64,000 nucleotides of DNA from Spirometra erinaceieuropaei (lineage: Eukaryota; Platyhelminthes; Cestoda; Diphyllobothriidea; Diphyllobothriidae): positions 467,589 through 531,588 of the forward strand of contig CACRXP010000157.1 in NCBI GenBank assembly GCA_902702965.1. The letters run 5' to 3'. The notes under the pieces were generated by a model. That model was not told where the DNA came from. It was given only the letters and a program-made list of their open reading frames with translations, and did not search any database. The number at the start of each line of letters is the position of its first letter. The first letter of the stretch is position 1. Shown here one piece after another: positions 22,701-36,262 of the stretch. The position numbers and the translations under genes are program-made.

Positions 22701-25700
22701 CAGGACGCCACTCCTAGCAATGGCATTAATCTCTTTTCGGACTTGCAATATACAGCAATTCAAGTGCACACTGCTTTCAAATATTCCGCAGTCCACAACT
22801 AGGCACGTTTAAATTGTTAGATTTACTGACTGCGTGGCGGCTATCGGCTGAAATTGTATCTGGATTCGACGCTCTGCAATCCAGTCGGAACTATGCTAAA
22901 TGCCCCCCCCCAGCGTTCCAATGGTGGAGCATCAATCATTCGCACGGTTGGGTTGTTCGTAGTCCCTTAATCAACGAGGAGTGGTGGGTCGATGGATATA
23001 TGCAGGGCAGCGAATGCTCACGGTACTTCTCATGCCGTGGAAATTGATCGTGCAGTGTTAGCTTAGCTGAGATGCTGAAGTTGGGAAGGGCGGTGAATAT
23101 TTAGGTACCCAATACATTTATGCTTCTTCGGCAGGAGATCTGCGTGAAAATCAGCCCTTTAGGGGCGCTAAGGATCGTTTGACAAGGAGCCGATAAAAGC
23201 AGTTAGGGAATGGGAAAGAGTGGCAAGGCGTAATCAACAGCGGTAAAAAGGCCGCGTGTCAGTGCAAAGCAAGACAGATAAGGTGTAAAGTTAAAAAAAT
23301 TAGAAGCAAGCAAAACAACAAACTCATGGAGGTTTTGGCAGATTTTGAATAATTCATAGTGACCCAACTGTGAAAAACTCGGCGCCTCAGTGGGATTCGA
23401 GCGTACGCAGTAAAGGGAAGGCTTTAGTACAGTCATCGCTCTAACCACTTGAGCTACGAGGCCCCGCCGGACGACGCGAGTTTAATCACACTTGGGTCAA
23501 GTTACCCGCCCAACCTACTGCAACGTCTGGAATCTACCAAATCTGATACAGTAAGCTGACTGCTCAAGCAGGATTTCCTAATTAATTTACCTAGAATCCA
23601 CCAGATGACTACAGGGCTTACCTAATGCATGGATGTTTTGGCAGATTTTGAATAATTCATATTGACCCAACTGACCATTAGGAAGCAAGACAGCCCTCTC
23701 CTACCATACCACAGTATCTCAGAAGTTCTTCAGCAGCAAAAACTGATTATCGAGGATAAATAATGGAGAAACCTTTAGCTCTGTGCAAACAAACTGAAAA
23801 TGACTAAATAACAACCGTCAACAAAACGAAGGTTACCAAATCAAAAGCCAGCCTACGAGCAGCTCCGGAAATAGTTTTATCTAGCGTCCTGGCCAGGGCA
23901 GTGACGGTCATTGAGGTTCTCAACCTTAAGCGCATGCGTATATCTTGGCTTTATCAGCCTGCGGCAAATAAACGAAGGACGCGACGTTGATTGGCCTCTA
24001 GCCCTCTCCACGCCGTTGCCCAGTTAAGCGCGGCTTATGCATTCGAAAGGCAGGTGAAGTCTCAGCAGATGGCAGACAGAATTTTCCATACTGGTGTTCA
24101 GTCTAGCCTTGTAGTAGCGTCGTCGCATGGTTCGAAACTGCTCATTTGACTCACTAAGCAAACTAACTATGCAGCAACAAACTTTTTATAAGGGTCATTC
24201 CACTATTCACCGTCTGCGAACAATCCGGCTGGACAGTTGTTGGGCTGACGGGCAGAACTCGCCTTCCCGAGTCGCTCCCCATGAGCCGTCTAAATGCACA
24301 ATGTGGCCGACTTCATTGAAGTCCACAGGCAGATAAGCTGGTTGTTGTCTAATTACGGTTAAAAGCGTTGTTGGATTCATACTTGTTAGAACGATGGGCA
24401 GGTGCGTTGTCGTGAAAAATTATGGTATCCAGTCGGCGTCATTGTAATCGAAAACATCCTTCTCAATACTGACGAGCAGCTTGCCGTTGATAGTGTCCGT
24501 AGTCGCCACCAAAACCATTGACCATCAACAATTCTTGAGAGTTGCCGTCGGCGCAGTGTGCTCTCTTGGGAAGTTTTCCGCACATGACCACCTGGGTGGA
24601 CTTTATTGATTCGTCTAAAAATAAGATTTCATCGCAGAAGTAAATGCTCCTCCAGAATGATAGCTGGTAATCAATACATTTCTTAGCAAAAAACGTTCGA
24701 TAATTAGTTTTCTACGTAAAAACAGTTTGATCATAACAATTTGCTGGTGAATTTCAATGTCCCGCCTCCTGTTCCTAATTATTTTCAGAGAGAACCTCGG
24801 CAGATATTCACTGTGAATAGTCTTAGTGGGCATATAACGAAACTTTTTAGTGTACGACAAATAAAATCGTCGTCTTGCTTACCAGTTGACTGTTTTGCAC
24901 ACCCTGTATATTTCCGGTTACGGTTCTATCATTAGGTATTCGCCACAGAGTAATCAAGCTGGTATTAAAAATACTTGCTAAATACTCTCTCGAAAACCCT
25001 TTCATCGCTAATTTCCTCATCCTTTCATAATCGAATGTTGAAAGACATTGTCCGGGCATCTTTAACGCATGGTGTGGCATCGAAAAGTGGCAGCATGTCG
25101 CGCGTACTCAATATGTATATCTGCTTACGCCTATAAGTTTCCAGCTTGGTATAACAAGCTGCTTTCGAATAAGTTTATCGTTAAGTTTTATGGCATGAAA
25201 AGCTATAAATTTACAAGAATGAATTTTATAAGCTGATTTTGCCCCTTTGGTGAAAACCATGCAAGTTCTCAAACCTGCCCTTACCTGATTTTCATGGAAG
25301 CAAAATCGAATTTTCCGTTTCCAGATGGGATATATTTTGTGCTTTTCTTGTTTATATAAACCTGCGTTTACAGCACAATGCACATAAACATAAAGTTTTA
25401 ATCACCAACTTTCCCTAGCTCAGGAAATTATCTGAATATCATTAAAACGTCCAATTTAGTCCAAATCTGGCCTGTTTTCCCTTAATAAAACTGACTTTGA
25501 ATGAACCATTATTCGGGAAATGACTTTCTGTGTCTCAAATCCCTTTTAAAACACAAATAACAACACCAAATACACGACCATGACATTTCGTGAGTTAGAC
25601 CATCTACTGTAGGCGGGCCAAAATGGAATTTTACAAACACAGCAAATACCCGTTGCTTCAGGCCTGTTTTTTGAACGGAAGTACTTGAATCAGCATCCGA

Positions 25701-28034
25701 TCAACTGGTTCAGAATGACTAAGATTGTATTTAAACGGCCTGTTCAATTCCGTTTTTGCATCTGGTCCCTAAATCTACCCTATCAGGCTAATGACATCCT
25801 GCAATAAAAATGATTTGTCTTCCCCTGTTAATCTCAGGCCCAGGTTTCGCTCCACGGACGACGTGACGACCAAGTGGATCTGATGGGCATCCTGCAAGAT
25901 CCCAATTGGACAGGCAGGGTGCATCCGAGCCGCGGAGTCCAGTACGAGTACCACGTAAATAAGCGACCACCTCAAGTCCTGAGTCCGACCTCCTCATCTC
26001 GCAGTTACGCCGGCATCACTCTCTCGCGCACCCCCATTCCTGTCACTTACATGGGCACCCAGAATTCTGTCGTGCGCTTTGACACCTGGGACTTCTCCGT
26101 ATACCGATCCTTCGAGATCGACTTTCGTACTTTTGAGCCCAACGGTGTTCTCTTCTTTGTGTGAGTTTTCAGCTCATGTATTATGCGTCCCACTCCTTGG
26201 ATATATATGAATATATATGCAGAATGTCATTATCGACAAAGACAAGGGAAACTGGAATGGCTATTTCTGGCTTAACGGCCGTCGTCAGCCAGTCATACCC
26301 AACCCCAAGGTGTGGAACAGTCGAGATTCGAACTCGCGACCTGTTAGTTAGAGGTCCAACGCCTTGAACCATTGAGCCACGGGCTCGTTGCCCTGTCGGT
26401 TGCGATCCCGAATATACGATGGCGGATGGGTGATCCACACCTCGGGGTTCGGGATGACTGGCTCACGACGGCTACTAAGCCAGAAATGACCATTCCATTC
26501 CTCCTGTCTTTGCCGGTAATGTCATTCTACCATGCGTCGCTGTGCGGCCGCTGATTAGGCTCGAGACAGAGACCGTAAAACACAACGAAACGAGGGAGTT
26601 CCGTACGAACGACCGGTGGGCGCCCCTCCATCATTATATATATGTACTGGAAGATAGGCATACCAAGCAACATAATTCAAAGAAAAATGAGTCCTTTGGG
26701 AAATTGAACAAACTTTATTTGGTAAATTTTCTACGCTGGCTTCCCATGTCGTCGTCAGACGAGTAGGATGCGTGAAAAACAGCTAAAACTTAAACATGCC
26801 TGAAAAATCAATATTGCCTTGTCAGTGCTGAGGATAGGTCGATTTTGGGGCTTAACGTCAAGTTTTGATTGGCTATCACCTCTTCCATTTTCTTTGAGAT
26901 TTGTATTTATAACGTCTAGATCTATGCGCCGATTGATGCATGAATCATCGGAATAAATAACATCTAGAAATTCTCGGCCTTTCTTATACGGGCAGGAACC
27001 GTCAGTGCGTGTTTTATCCCGAGCAAATTTGTGCCTCGTTTCTAAAGTATGTGTAGCGACTTGGGATAAGTGGTCCCGCCAAAATCTATGGATTTCCGAA
27101 AGTTCACAAACCCGACTTACCATTGCGATCGATATTACCATTAACGGGACATTCCACACATCAGTATATAGCAAAGAAGCTTATGCGGAAGTTATCCTTC
27201 ATTACGAGAGCAACCACACTATCGCTACTAAACGGAGTGCTCTTAATACCCTACTTAGTCAAGCAGAGACACACTGCCCTGTAAACGAAGGGTACAAAAT
27301 AGAACTCAGTTATTTTTTTAATCTATTTTCCTGAAAAGGCTACCTAAATTGTTCTGATCAGGTGCCAAAACCACAAAATTGGCGAAGTTTTCCTTGCATT
27401 AAAAATGCGTCTGAACTTGTTGAGAGACACATGAGGAAGCACCAAACACAAGTTGCGCACAAACCGATGATTACGCTACGCAATCAGCTTGTACACCTCC
27501 AGGATATGGTTGGCTATTTAGATAAGATGGAAGAAGTCTATAAGATTCTATGTGGCACTTTCAATGCGGTATATTGTGGTCAAACCGGGAAATCCGCCTC
27601 CTCATGTCTACATAAACACAAATTGGCAATAAAGAGGCAGAACCACTTATCCTAAATCGCCACGATTACTGAAAAAACTGGACACAATTTTTCTTCAGAT
27701 AAAACACGCACTGACGGTTCCTGCCCGTGTAAGAAAGGCCGAGAATTGCTAGAGGCCATTTACTCCGATGATTCATGCATCAATCGGCGCGTAGATCTAG
27801 ACATCCTGTACACAAATCTCAAAGAAAATGGAAGAGCTGATAGCCAATCAAAACGCGACGTCGGCCCACAACATCGACCTATCCTCAACACTGACAAAGA
27901 AATATTAATTTTCAGGCATGTTTAAGTTTTGGCTGTTTTTCACGCATCGTTCACGTCTGACGCCTACCTAGGGAAACAGCGTCGAAAAATTAACGAAGAA
28001 AGTTTGTTCAATTTCCCAAAGGACTCAGTTTTCT

Positions 28035-28075
<41 letters not shown>

Positions 28076-31000
28076 ATTGCGTTTGGTGATCAGGTTAGAT
28101 GGCATGCTCCCCCCCCCCCCCGTCTTGTCTTGAGGCCCGACCTGGCTTACACAAAGGCAGTCGTATGGCAGCATCAGCCTATGTCTAAAGGAGTACCAAC
28201 AAAGACAAGGGAGACTGGAGTGGACATTTCTGGCCTATTCGTCGTCTTTAACCGACTAATGCTTAGCGAATCCTTTCGTACACTGTGAATGTAACTGAAT
28301 TCATTGAAGGGCACTTAAATAAACACAAATTACGAGGGACAAGTAGACAGTCGACTATATGTGTATTTGCTTTTTATACCCTAAGTCGTCTACAGGATTC
28401 CTGTAGGGCCGGTGATACCATATATTGAGACCGAACGGGAAAATCTACCCCAATACGTACTCACGAACCTTAGCTAGCAGTTAAGAGGTGAGAAGATTTA
28501 TCCCAATTGGCCATCCGTACCCTAGTTACTGGACACAACTTCCCACGGGCAAAGCTCGCACCTCCGGCGCCTGCCCTATTAAATGGCACTCAGATTAGTC
28601 ATGCATCAGTCGACATACCAGGTTGAATGCCATTTACAAAAACCTCAAGAAACTGGAAGAGGCGAGAACCAATCGTACATAATGACGCATACGGGAACAA
28701 CCAAGTAAGATTTGTGAATGACACATTAATATGCTTTGCATACTGACGACGGGCGTCAAAGCATCGAACTGCCGCCACCAAAGTAAGCATACGATTTCAT
28801 ATGGATTGACCCGGAGTCAACATCTCAGATCATCCCCGACCGGCATTAGGCCTCGTCTAATTGACTACAAAACGTCATAACTGCCCATTCTTGCCTGCTT
28901 GGCATTCGAGGCAAATGTCTCAGTCATTAAAATCCACGCCTTGCATTTGACGCGGTGCCAAGAGGCAGCTGCATAATGCGCACAAAATCGACTTGACCGA
29001 CTGTTTTTATGTGCTGGGACACTTTATATAAGTGGTAAGCTGCCTACACTACATTTTCCCCTGCGCGATCCAACCTGCTGATCGTGGTCTTTGCCAAAGG
29101 CTTGGGCACGTGTGTGTCAGTAAGTAACCATTTGCACTGTAAATGCTGGTCCGGTGCTGACCACCTTCTGCCCGCGCGTCTCACCCCCACGTGTGCCCCG
29201 GATTTTGTGCAAGTAGGCGTTCGCCCGTAACCTTTCCACTGACCACTTGATTGGCTGGTCTCTTCGGTTGCCTGCGCACGTCCTGCCGCGACATCAAACG
29301 CGGATCGATTATTTCCCAAAGTTTGGCAGTCGACACCGACCAATCAGCTCTCGGGCGACTATTTACCGGCTGCTGGCACACACGCGTGCACACCTTCGGT
29401 GCTTTGGACGACGGGTGGCACAGCTGCCGCCTCCACCGCATGCCGATAAGTGGACGCGCGCTATTTAGTACATGGCGCGCGCAATGCCAGTTTAAGCCCC
29501 ACAAGAGTCGCAGGCACAATAAATTGCTGTCCCCCCTCCTAAGCTGGTTGCCGACACTTATCCCCTGTATTACAGTGTCAGTTCGTGTTGAGTTGAACTT
29601 CAATCCAAGGGGAACTAAATCCTCATGTTCTCGTTTAGAGGGCATGTTAATTTGAGACGATTCCTCTATGCCCCTCATTCTGATAGCATTGGCTTAAAGA
29701 TCATGCAGCACATCTCCTACGGTAGGTTTCAGACGGAGAGGAAGAGATAATGGATTCCGCGATTTAATCAACACCACGGTTAAGCATGAAGTGGGATTCC
29801 AAGACCTCTTATTTAACTTCGCATTGGTTTCATTCGCTAATAATATGCGTGGAAAACAGGATGGGGAACTCAGAAATTATGTGATAGATAAACGATTTCC
29901 TAGTTTCAAGCGTGAGTTTGGCCACATCGAAGGGAGTTTGGAGAGTTAATTAGCCTCTGGTCACTGTTAGCGCATTAGGAGGACAGTGAATTAGTCCAAA
30001 TGCGTGCACTGTCGTAGCTTCTACCCCGGTATTACTGTGATATCTGAGTAGCCATTCTGACATGCGGTCAGTCATTCCTGCTAACAGACGTACGTATATT
30101 CATCTCCAACTGCCGGCAAACGAGAATGGTACACATCTGGTCTGTGCCGCATAAATTTAGCTATCGACCAGAAATGGCTAGCAATTCCTCACCGTCAACC
30201 ATCCAGGGTATTGGCCAAAATACTGCAGGTAACAGGGGATGAAATGGCTCACATATATTCGGAAGAACGCGCACAAGCAACGATCTGACTCTTAGTGGGA
30301 CTTGCTAAAACAAAGGGATCGGATTTTTCCCACCATTCCTGAGGTGCTGGAAGGTAAAGTTCCTATTCACATATTAAATGTGGTTCACATTTAGCCTAGT
30401 TGTCACCAGCGGCCAAGCACCACTTTCTTCAGGCGTTCGGGCTTCTTTAACCTCGACCTTGTGGTATTTTACGCTCGGTAGGCAGCAATTCCCGTATACT
30501 TGGTTTAATTAGAAGAGTACATCAGTGGGCACATATCTTTCTTTCTCCAACAAGACGCTTTCTCAGCCAGAACAAGTCTGAATAATGTCATCGGTTCTGG
30601 CTTCATTTGGTATGGAATTCCTCAGCTCTCAAGCAAGTGCAGATCAGACAATGAAGACGGTTTTATTTCCACGAATTTTGAAGGTACGCTATTAAATGAC
30701 AGGCCCCAGGAGTTCTGACGCTTTGCGTGCTGTGGTATTAGCTACAGTATTACGTGATTGCCATTCTTTTAGAAGTAAATAGGGAGATCTATGTTTTGGG
30801 TTGATGGAGACGTAAAACACTGATTTGAAAGAATTAAGAAACCATTGCAGGCCGACGCCGGACTTTGTCCGTCCAATTTTGAGCTTGTGGAGGTTTCCAA
30901 GTCACGCTTCGATTATTTTATGTAGATATGCACTCGCCAACCAGTCTAGTCAGATTAATTTGAACTATGCTGCTGTCTTATCTTCCAGAGGACCTGACAG

Positions 31001-34000
31001 AGAACATACGGACTTCGTTTGCGTGGAACTCTTCGATGGCAACGTCTACTTTGTCTACGGCATTGGAAACCACTATCGACACGTTCAGCTGAACCCTAAG
31101 GGCGTGAAAGTAAACACAGGGACCGCTCACCGTGTCTACGTGGAGAGAACACCTGAACACCGCTTTATTGTGAGTTGATTAAAAGTGCCTATGTCACGAC
31201 CGTCTTGTCATATGCAGGGGCTTTTATAGTTGCTTTTCGGTTAACGCCTTCTTGTCACCCTTTTTAAATGTCATTTTACCGCCCTGAATGCAAGGTCAAA
31301 TACAATGGCATGGAAGTGGATGTGGATCAGGGAACAAGCGCTCATCAAGCAGAGTTTTCCAGCTACACTTACATCGGAAGTATCGATCAGCCAACTCGAT
31401 TGCCATGGGTCGTATGGTCGAGAGAAAACTTTGCCGGCTGTATCAACTCCATCCGCATAAACGACGACAAATTTCTGGATCCTGCCTCGTAAGTCAGCAC
31501 TGACGCTTCTTTTTCACTGAAACACTTACGATCTGTCTACCTGATCGAGTCACTTCTGTCTTTCCCAACGCATGCTCACTTCTATGCAGACGGATGAACC
31601 AGCACACAGACCTGAGTCGGGGAATTCAGTTCGGAGTCTGCAAGGCGCCCGATCCGCGCTGTACAAGAAAGATTTGTGGCGGCGGCCAATGTCACGAACG
31701 CTCGCACCCATTTTTTGAGCCAATGAACTTTGCCTGTGACTGTTCAGCTTCTGATAAGACCTTCAGGGAGGGCGTCGAGGACATTCGGAGATCGGAAGTC
31801 TGCAACAGAGGTGCGTTGATTGACTTTTGTGAGCTCCCTCCTTTGTCTAGGGGAAAGATTTTAGTTTTGCATCTCAATCCTCCCCCCCGCCTACCCCTCA
31901 TTTAGACTCACCCGTCGTTCAGTTTGATGGGGAAACCGTGGTCTTGCTGGATTTTGAACGTCAAATGAACACACTGACAACACACACCGATGATATCGAC
32001 ATCCAATTCCGCACGAAGAGCCCAGATGCGCCGATATTCAACGCGGTATCAACTGTGGAGCGTCAGTTCCTCCGTGTGGACCTTCAGGCCGGCCGGATCA
32101 AAGTGACCACTAATATCAATAGGGCCAGCAATCCAGGACGCGAACAGGTAATGCTGACTGGAAGGAAGACGGACATTTATGCCCTTAAGTCTAGAGATAG
32201 TGTCAAAATGTATTCTCCTATTTTAGTCGTTTACTCTGGATAGCATCCCCCTCAATGATGACCAGTGGCACACACTGCGCTTGCGCCGTCGTGCTCAACA
32301 TCTGTATATCAGCGTTGACAACAGAAACGAGAAAAAAGGTGAGGGGACATTTTCGGCTTTATTTCCTACAAAACCCTACTTAATTTCCATTATGGTGGCA
32401 TTTGCTTGGGAATTGTTGGAAAGTTATAGTAGTGGACACCCTCACGAAGCTGGTATTACCGAACTTGCTGGGCTAGTCTGCGAAAGCATGTTGCATTAGC
32501 GTAAACAGTGCAGGTCGAAAATCAATTAAGGGGGAACAAAATTCATGAAGGGGCATGCATCTATAGATCACAGGTAATATAACCCTTAACGGTGTTGACG
32601 AAATGGTGCCTCTAGTTGATTTCTGTCATCGATCGCACACCACCATATGATCACCTAGGGTGATCACCTAGGGTGTCCCATCCGGTACTCGCGACCTAAC
32701 CTGTGCGCTGCCTTGAAGTGAAATTAACCAAACACCTTTGTTTATTCAAACTGCAGACCTCCTAAAAAATAAACTTTTATATGCGCACTTTTACTCGTGG
32801 TTTTTTTTTCAAACAAACTCCAAATGTCAAACTGGCTTTCCGTAAACCAACCTTCTCAGGGGATCAATGGCCAAAAGAATGTTAATGGCGCCTTTACATG
32901 GAAGTCTTTTGAGAATGAGGCATGAGTCACTCTCCTGGAGTCATCCATCATGTTTTGTTCCTCTGTCGATTTCGGCCTGTTCAAATTGGATTTTATAAAA
33001 AGCAGAGACCTTCCGGTATGTAATCATCTGTGGGGTTGGAAGTAACAGAACTTCGCTTAGAAATGCACCTTCACATGAATGTCCCAAGGGCGTCTGTATA
33101 CCCCAAATGCTAGTCTTCGGAATTAAACCAGAACTTGTTGGGAAATACCAATTATTTGATCCGTGCGTTGGCGTCATTAATTCACTTGACGAGGTACGGA
33201 CCGGCATAATGCTGACCCCAGACCTGGACTCCATGCTGACCATCGGTAACAATCGGGAGAGGGCACCCAAATATCCGTTGCCTAGAAATAGTACTTGCTA
33301 TACCTATTTGAGTAGGTTGCGGCCCTACATATTTGTTTCATTTGACCTCAATTTTATGTGATCTGCAGTGCACCATGTTGCCTCACTTAGATTATCATAG
33401 TCTCCAACAGTTGAGGTGCGACCGCTGCAGACCGAACCATGGTTAATCTACCTTCGACCTAGGTTTACACAGCTGAAGAGTGACAGCAGTATTGAAGTTG
33501 CGGCTAAATCTACCCTTGCATACCTTAGGAGAGTTGAGAAACGATCGCTGTACACCGACCATAAATTTGCCGTCCTTCACACATGCATGCTTAGGTCACG
33601 AGCGACGACAATAGTTGGAGAATAGTTGCAGAATGATCGCTTTAGACCCATCCTATGTTTACCGACCTTGACATTAGCTTCCACAGATGAAGAACGAGCG
33701 CATTAGTCGATATGCGGCTTAATATGTGGTGGCATACGTTCAAACACTTACGATACGATCGCCGCGGACCGGCCCTTTGGCTTATCCATTATAACCATTT
33801 CTTCCTTAGGTGAGGAATGACCGCATTTGTAAGTATGGGTCTCAATCTATGGCATCATACCCTTTGGACAGTTGCGAAACGATCGCCGTAGACCCACCCT
33901 ACGTTAAACAACCTTAATATAAGCTTCCGCTGCTGACAAGTGACCGCAGTAGTCCCTATGCGGAGTATTCTATAGTACCTTACCTAAGGACAATTGCAAT

Positions 34001-36173
34001 ACGATCGCCATTGACCGAACACTTAGATTATCAATTTTTACCATTACTTCCAGAGACCAAGAGGCTACCGCAGTCGCCAGTGTGCGGCTCAGTCAGTGGC
34101 TGCATAGCCCAAGACAGTTGCGATAAGATCGGTGCTTTGGCCAGCAATATTTTTGGGGTGACTTCTCCCGATTGTTACATAACCATCCAGTCTACAGTAA
34201 AGATGAATGGACATGATGCCCTCTCTGCTGCAGCAGGTAGCACCTGCCCGCATTAATTGCGTCTTGTGACCACCCACCCCGCTTCCTTCTGCAGACATGC
34301 TGATCGTAGAAATTCCGAAGGGAGTCTTCAATCAGATCGCTCAGCAGATCTACGTCGGTGGCCAGGCACCCGCAGACTACGCCCCGCCGCCCTTCAATAA
34401 CATGGCCGGCTTCCTACCACCGGGCCCGAAATTTGTGGGTGAGATGCGTAACTTCTACTGGAACCAGTACGACTTCTTCGGCACACCTCGTCTGCCCACC
34501 AAGTATACCACCGAGATCCTCACTCCCCGCCTCGAACTACCCGATTTTCCCAGTTGGCCTCGTGAACCCACCTACTCCATCACCTGTAATCCGGGTCTCC
34601 AGTGGGCTACCCTAAATCAGCCTCTTGTGAGCAAGGACGCTGGTGACATGTGGATTGTGGAGTTCAAAACCCAGTATGATGGAGTACTCTTGCATGTAAG
34701 TCAGTCATTCTGGTGCCTGATGTCTGCTTTGCAGCCGCCATCTCTAAACATCATTTTGGTTTGAGGAAATAGTCGCAACTACTGTTTATATCAGTAAGTC
34801 CTTAGTTAAGGGATTTAAGATGAAATATCAGGCCTTGCCGACATCTCACCATCTCCGCTGTTCCCAAAGTTGTCATCCGTTTTTGATTAACCACCGGTGA
34901 TACTTTTCGGCAAGTGGTAATTTGCAATGCGCCGGCAAGGAGGGTTGGAATGACCATTCCCGATGTATTTGTCGTTTATGTCGCAGTGGTCAGTCAAATC
35001 TAGTACCGGGTTTCTTTGGGCTTTAAGAGTGGCCTTCTGCCAGTTGAACAGCGAACTTCCTTTCTGTCGACAGTAATTCCTTGTTGACTGTCGCTAAGTG
35101 ACCGCCTATCGGTGAGGGAGTTTACAGAACAGAGTTTCAGGAGCGAGGAATGCTTGCTGACAAGCAGCAAACTCGAGACCGTGTATCTAATATAGTCTTT
35201 GTGAGGTGTACGAGTCTGGCCTGATTCCAGAAGAGGAAAAAACTCGGAATTTCTTGGATACCACTGACTGTCCTGATGGAATGCACGCTGTGTATTCGTC
35301 AAATAGAAAGTCGACGTTTTACTGACGAAAGTTCACGCATTTCAAAGTAGAGAGAAATGGCATTGTTGAAAAGCATCAACGTTCCTATAATTGGATATAA
35401 TCGAAAAATATCTGCAAAAATAAATCAGCAATCTAGTTCGCATGAAAGAGGTGGTCCCTCATCCATTCAGATTACAGGTTAAAATGAACATTTTTCACTT
35501 TGAAGCTTTGGATTTACAGGCTCCGAAAGCGATCGTTTAGCAATTGGTAATCTAGCACAGAGAACCACTTTTTACGAAAAAATCAACTAAATAATCGAGA
35601 GCTGTTTTTTCTTCGGAGGCTCCCTTTTAGTAAGACATTCCCGGATATCAGACCACGTCTTTATAAGCAACTTGGGGGGATTTTTGGCGTCCGAAACTGC
35701 CTCCTTCAAGTGTTGGACTAATGATTATTAATTGAAACCAGATGGTCGATTGATTATGCATTTCTCAGAAATCAGGCCTGCGAAGCTTCAGACGAAAGGT
35801 CAAATAAACACGATGAGCGCAGCAAAAAGTTGCTAATCCACCTTTACCATTAAGTTATTAGGATAAACCGGAAAGAAATATACCGTCGCGGAATAAAGTA
35901 ATCTGTATCAGTTATAAATACTATGAGAATGGAAGGGCTTTGCGCTGAAGAAAATGGATTCCGTAGCCTAAAGCGCGTGATACAAAACAGACTTCAGAAA
36001 ATGAATATGTCCTGATATCCAGGAAGAAGAGATGTGTAATTATTGAAAAAAATACTGTCTGAAAAAGCGTTAGTGGCCAAAGTATCATCGCAAAATTATG
36101 TGAGACGAAACGATCCCGATCTTGCAAAATGCTACAATTACTACTCCTGCTCTTGCGGACATAGGTTATACTG

Positions 36174-36262
<89 letters not shown>

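Noticed and set aside
23390..23470. A true tRNA gene on the minus strand
   Set aside because: The D-arm is good, but the acceptor stem is only partly paired and the sequence continues into a dispersed repeat. SINE head preferred.
29181..29678. 165-codon minus frame as a gene
   Set aside because: No domain, no splice context; GC-rich LTR-like surroundings. Probably chance or element-derived.
33420..34140. CRISPR array
   Set aside because: The repeats are about 123 bp apart and degenerate throughout, with no conserved short repeat plus unique spacer pattern. The context is eukaryotic.
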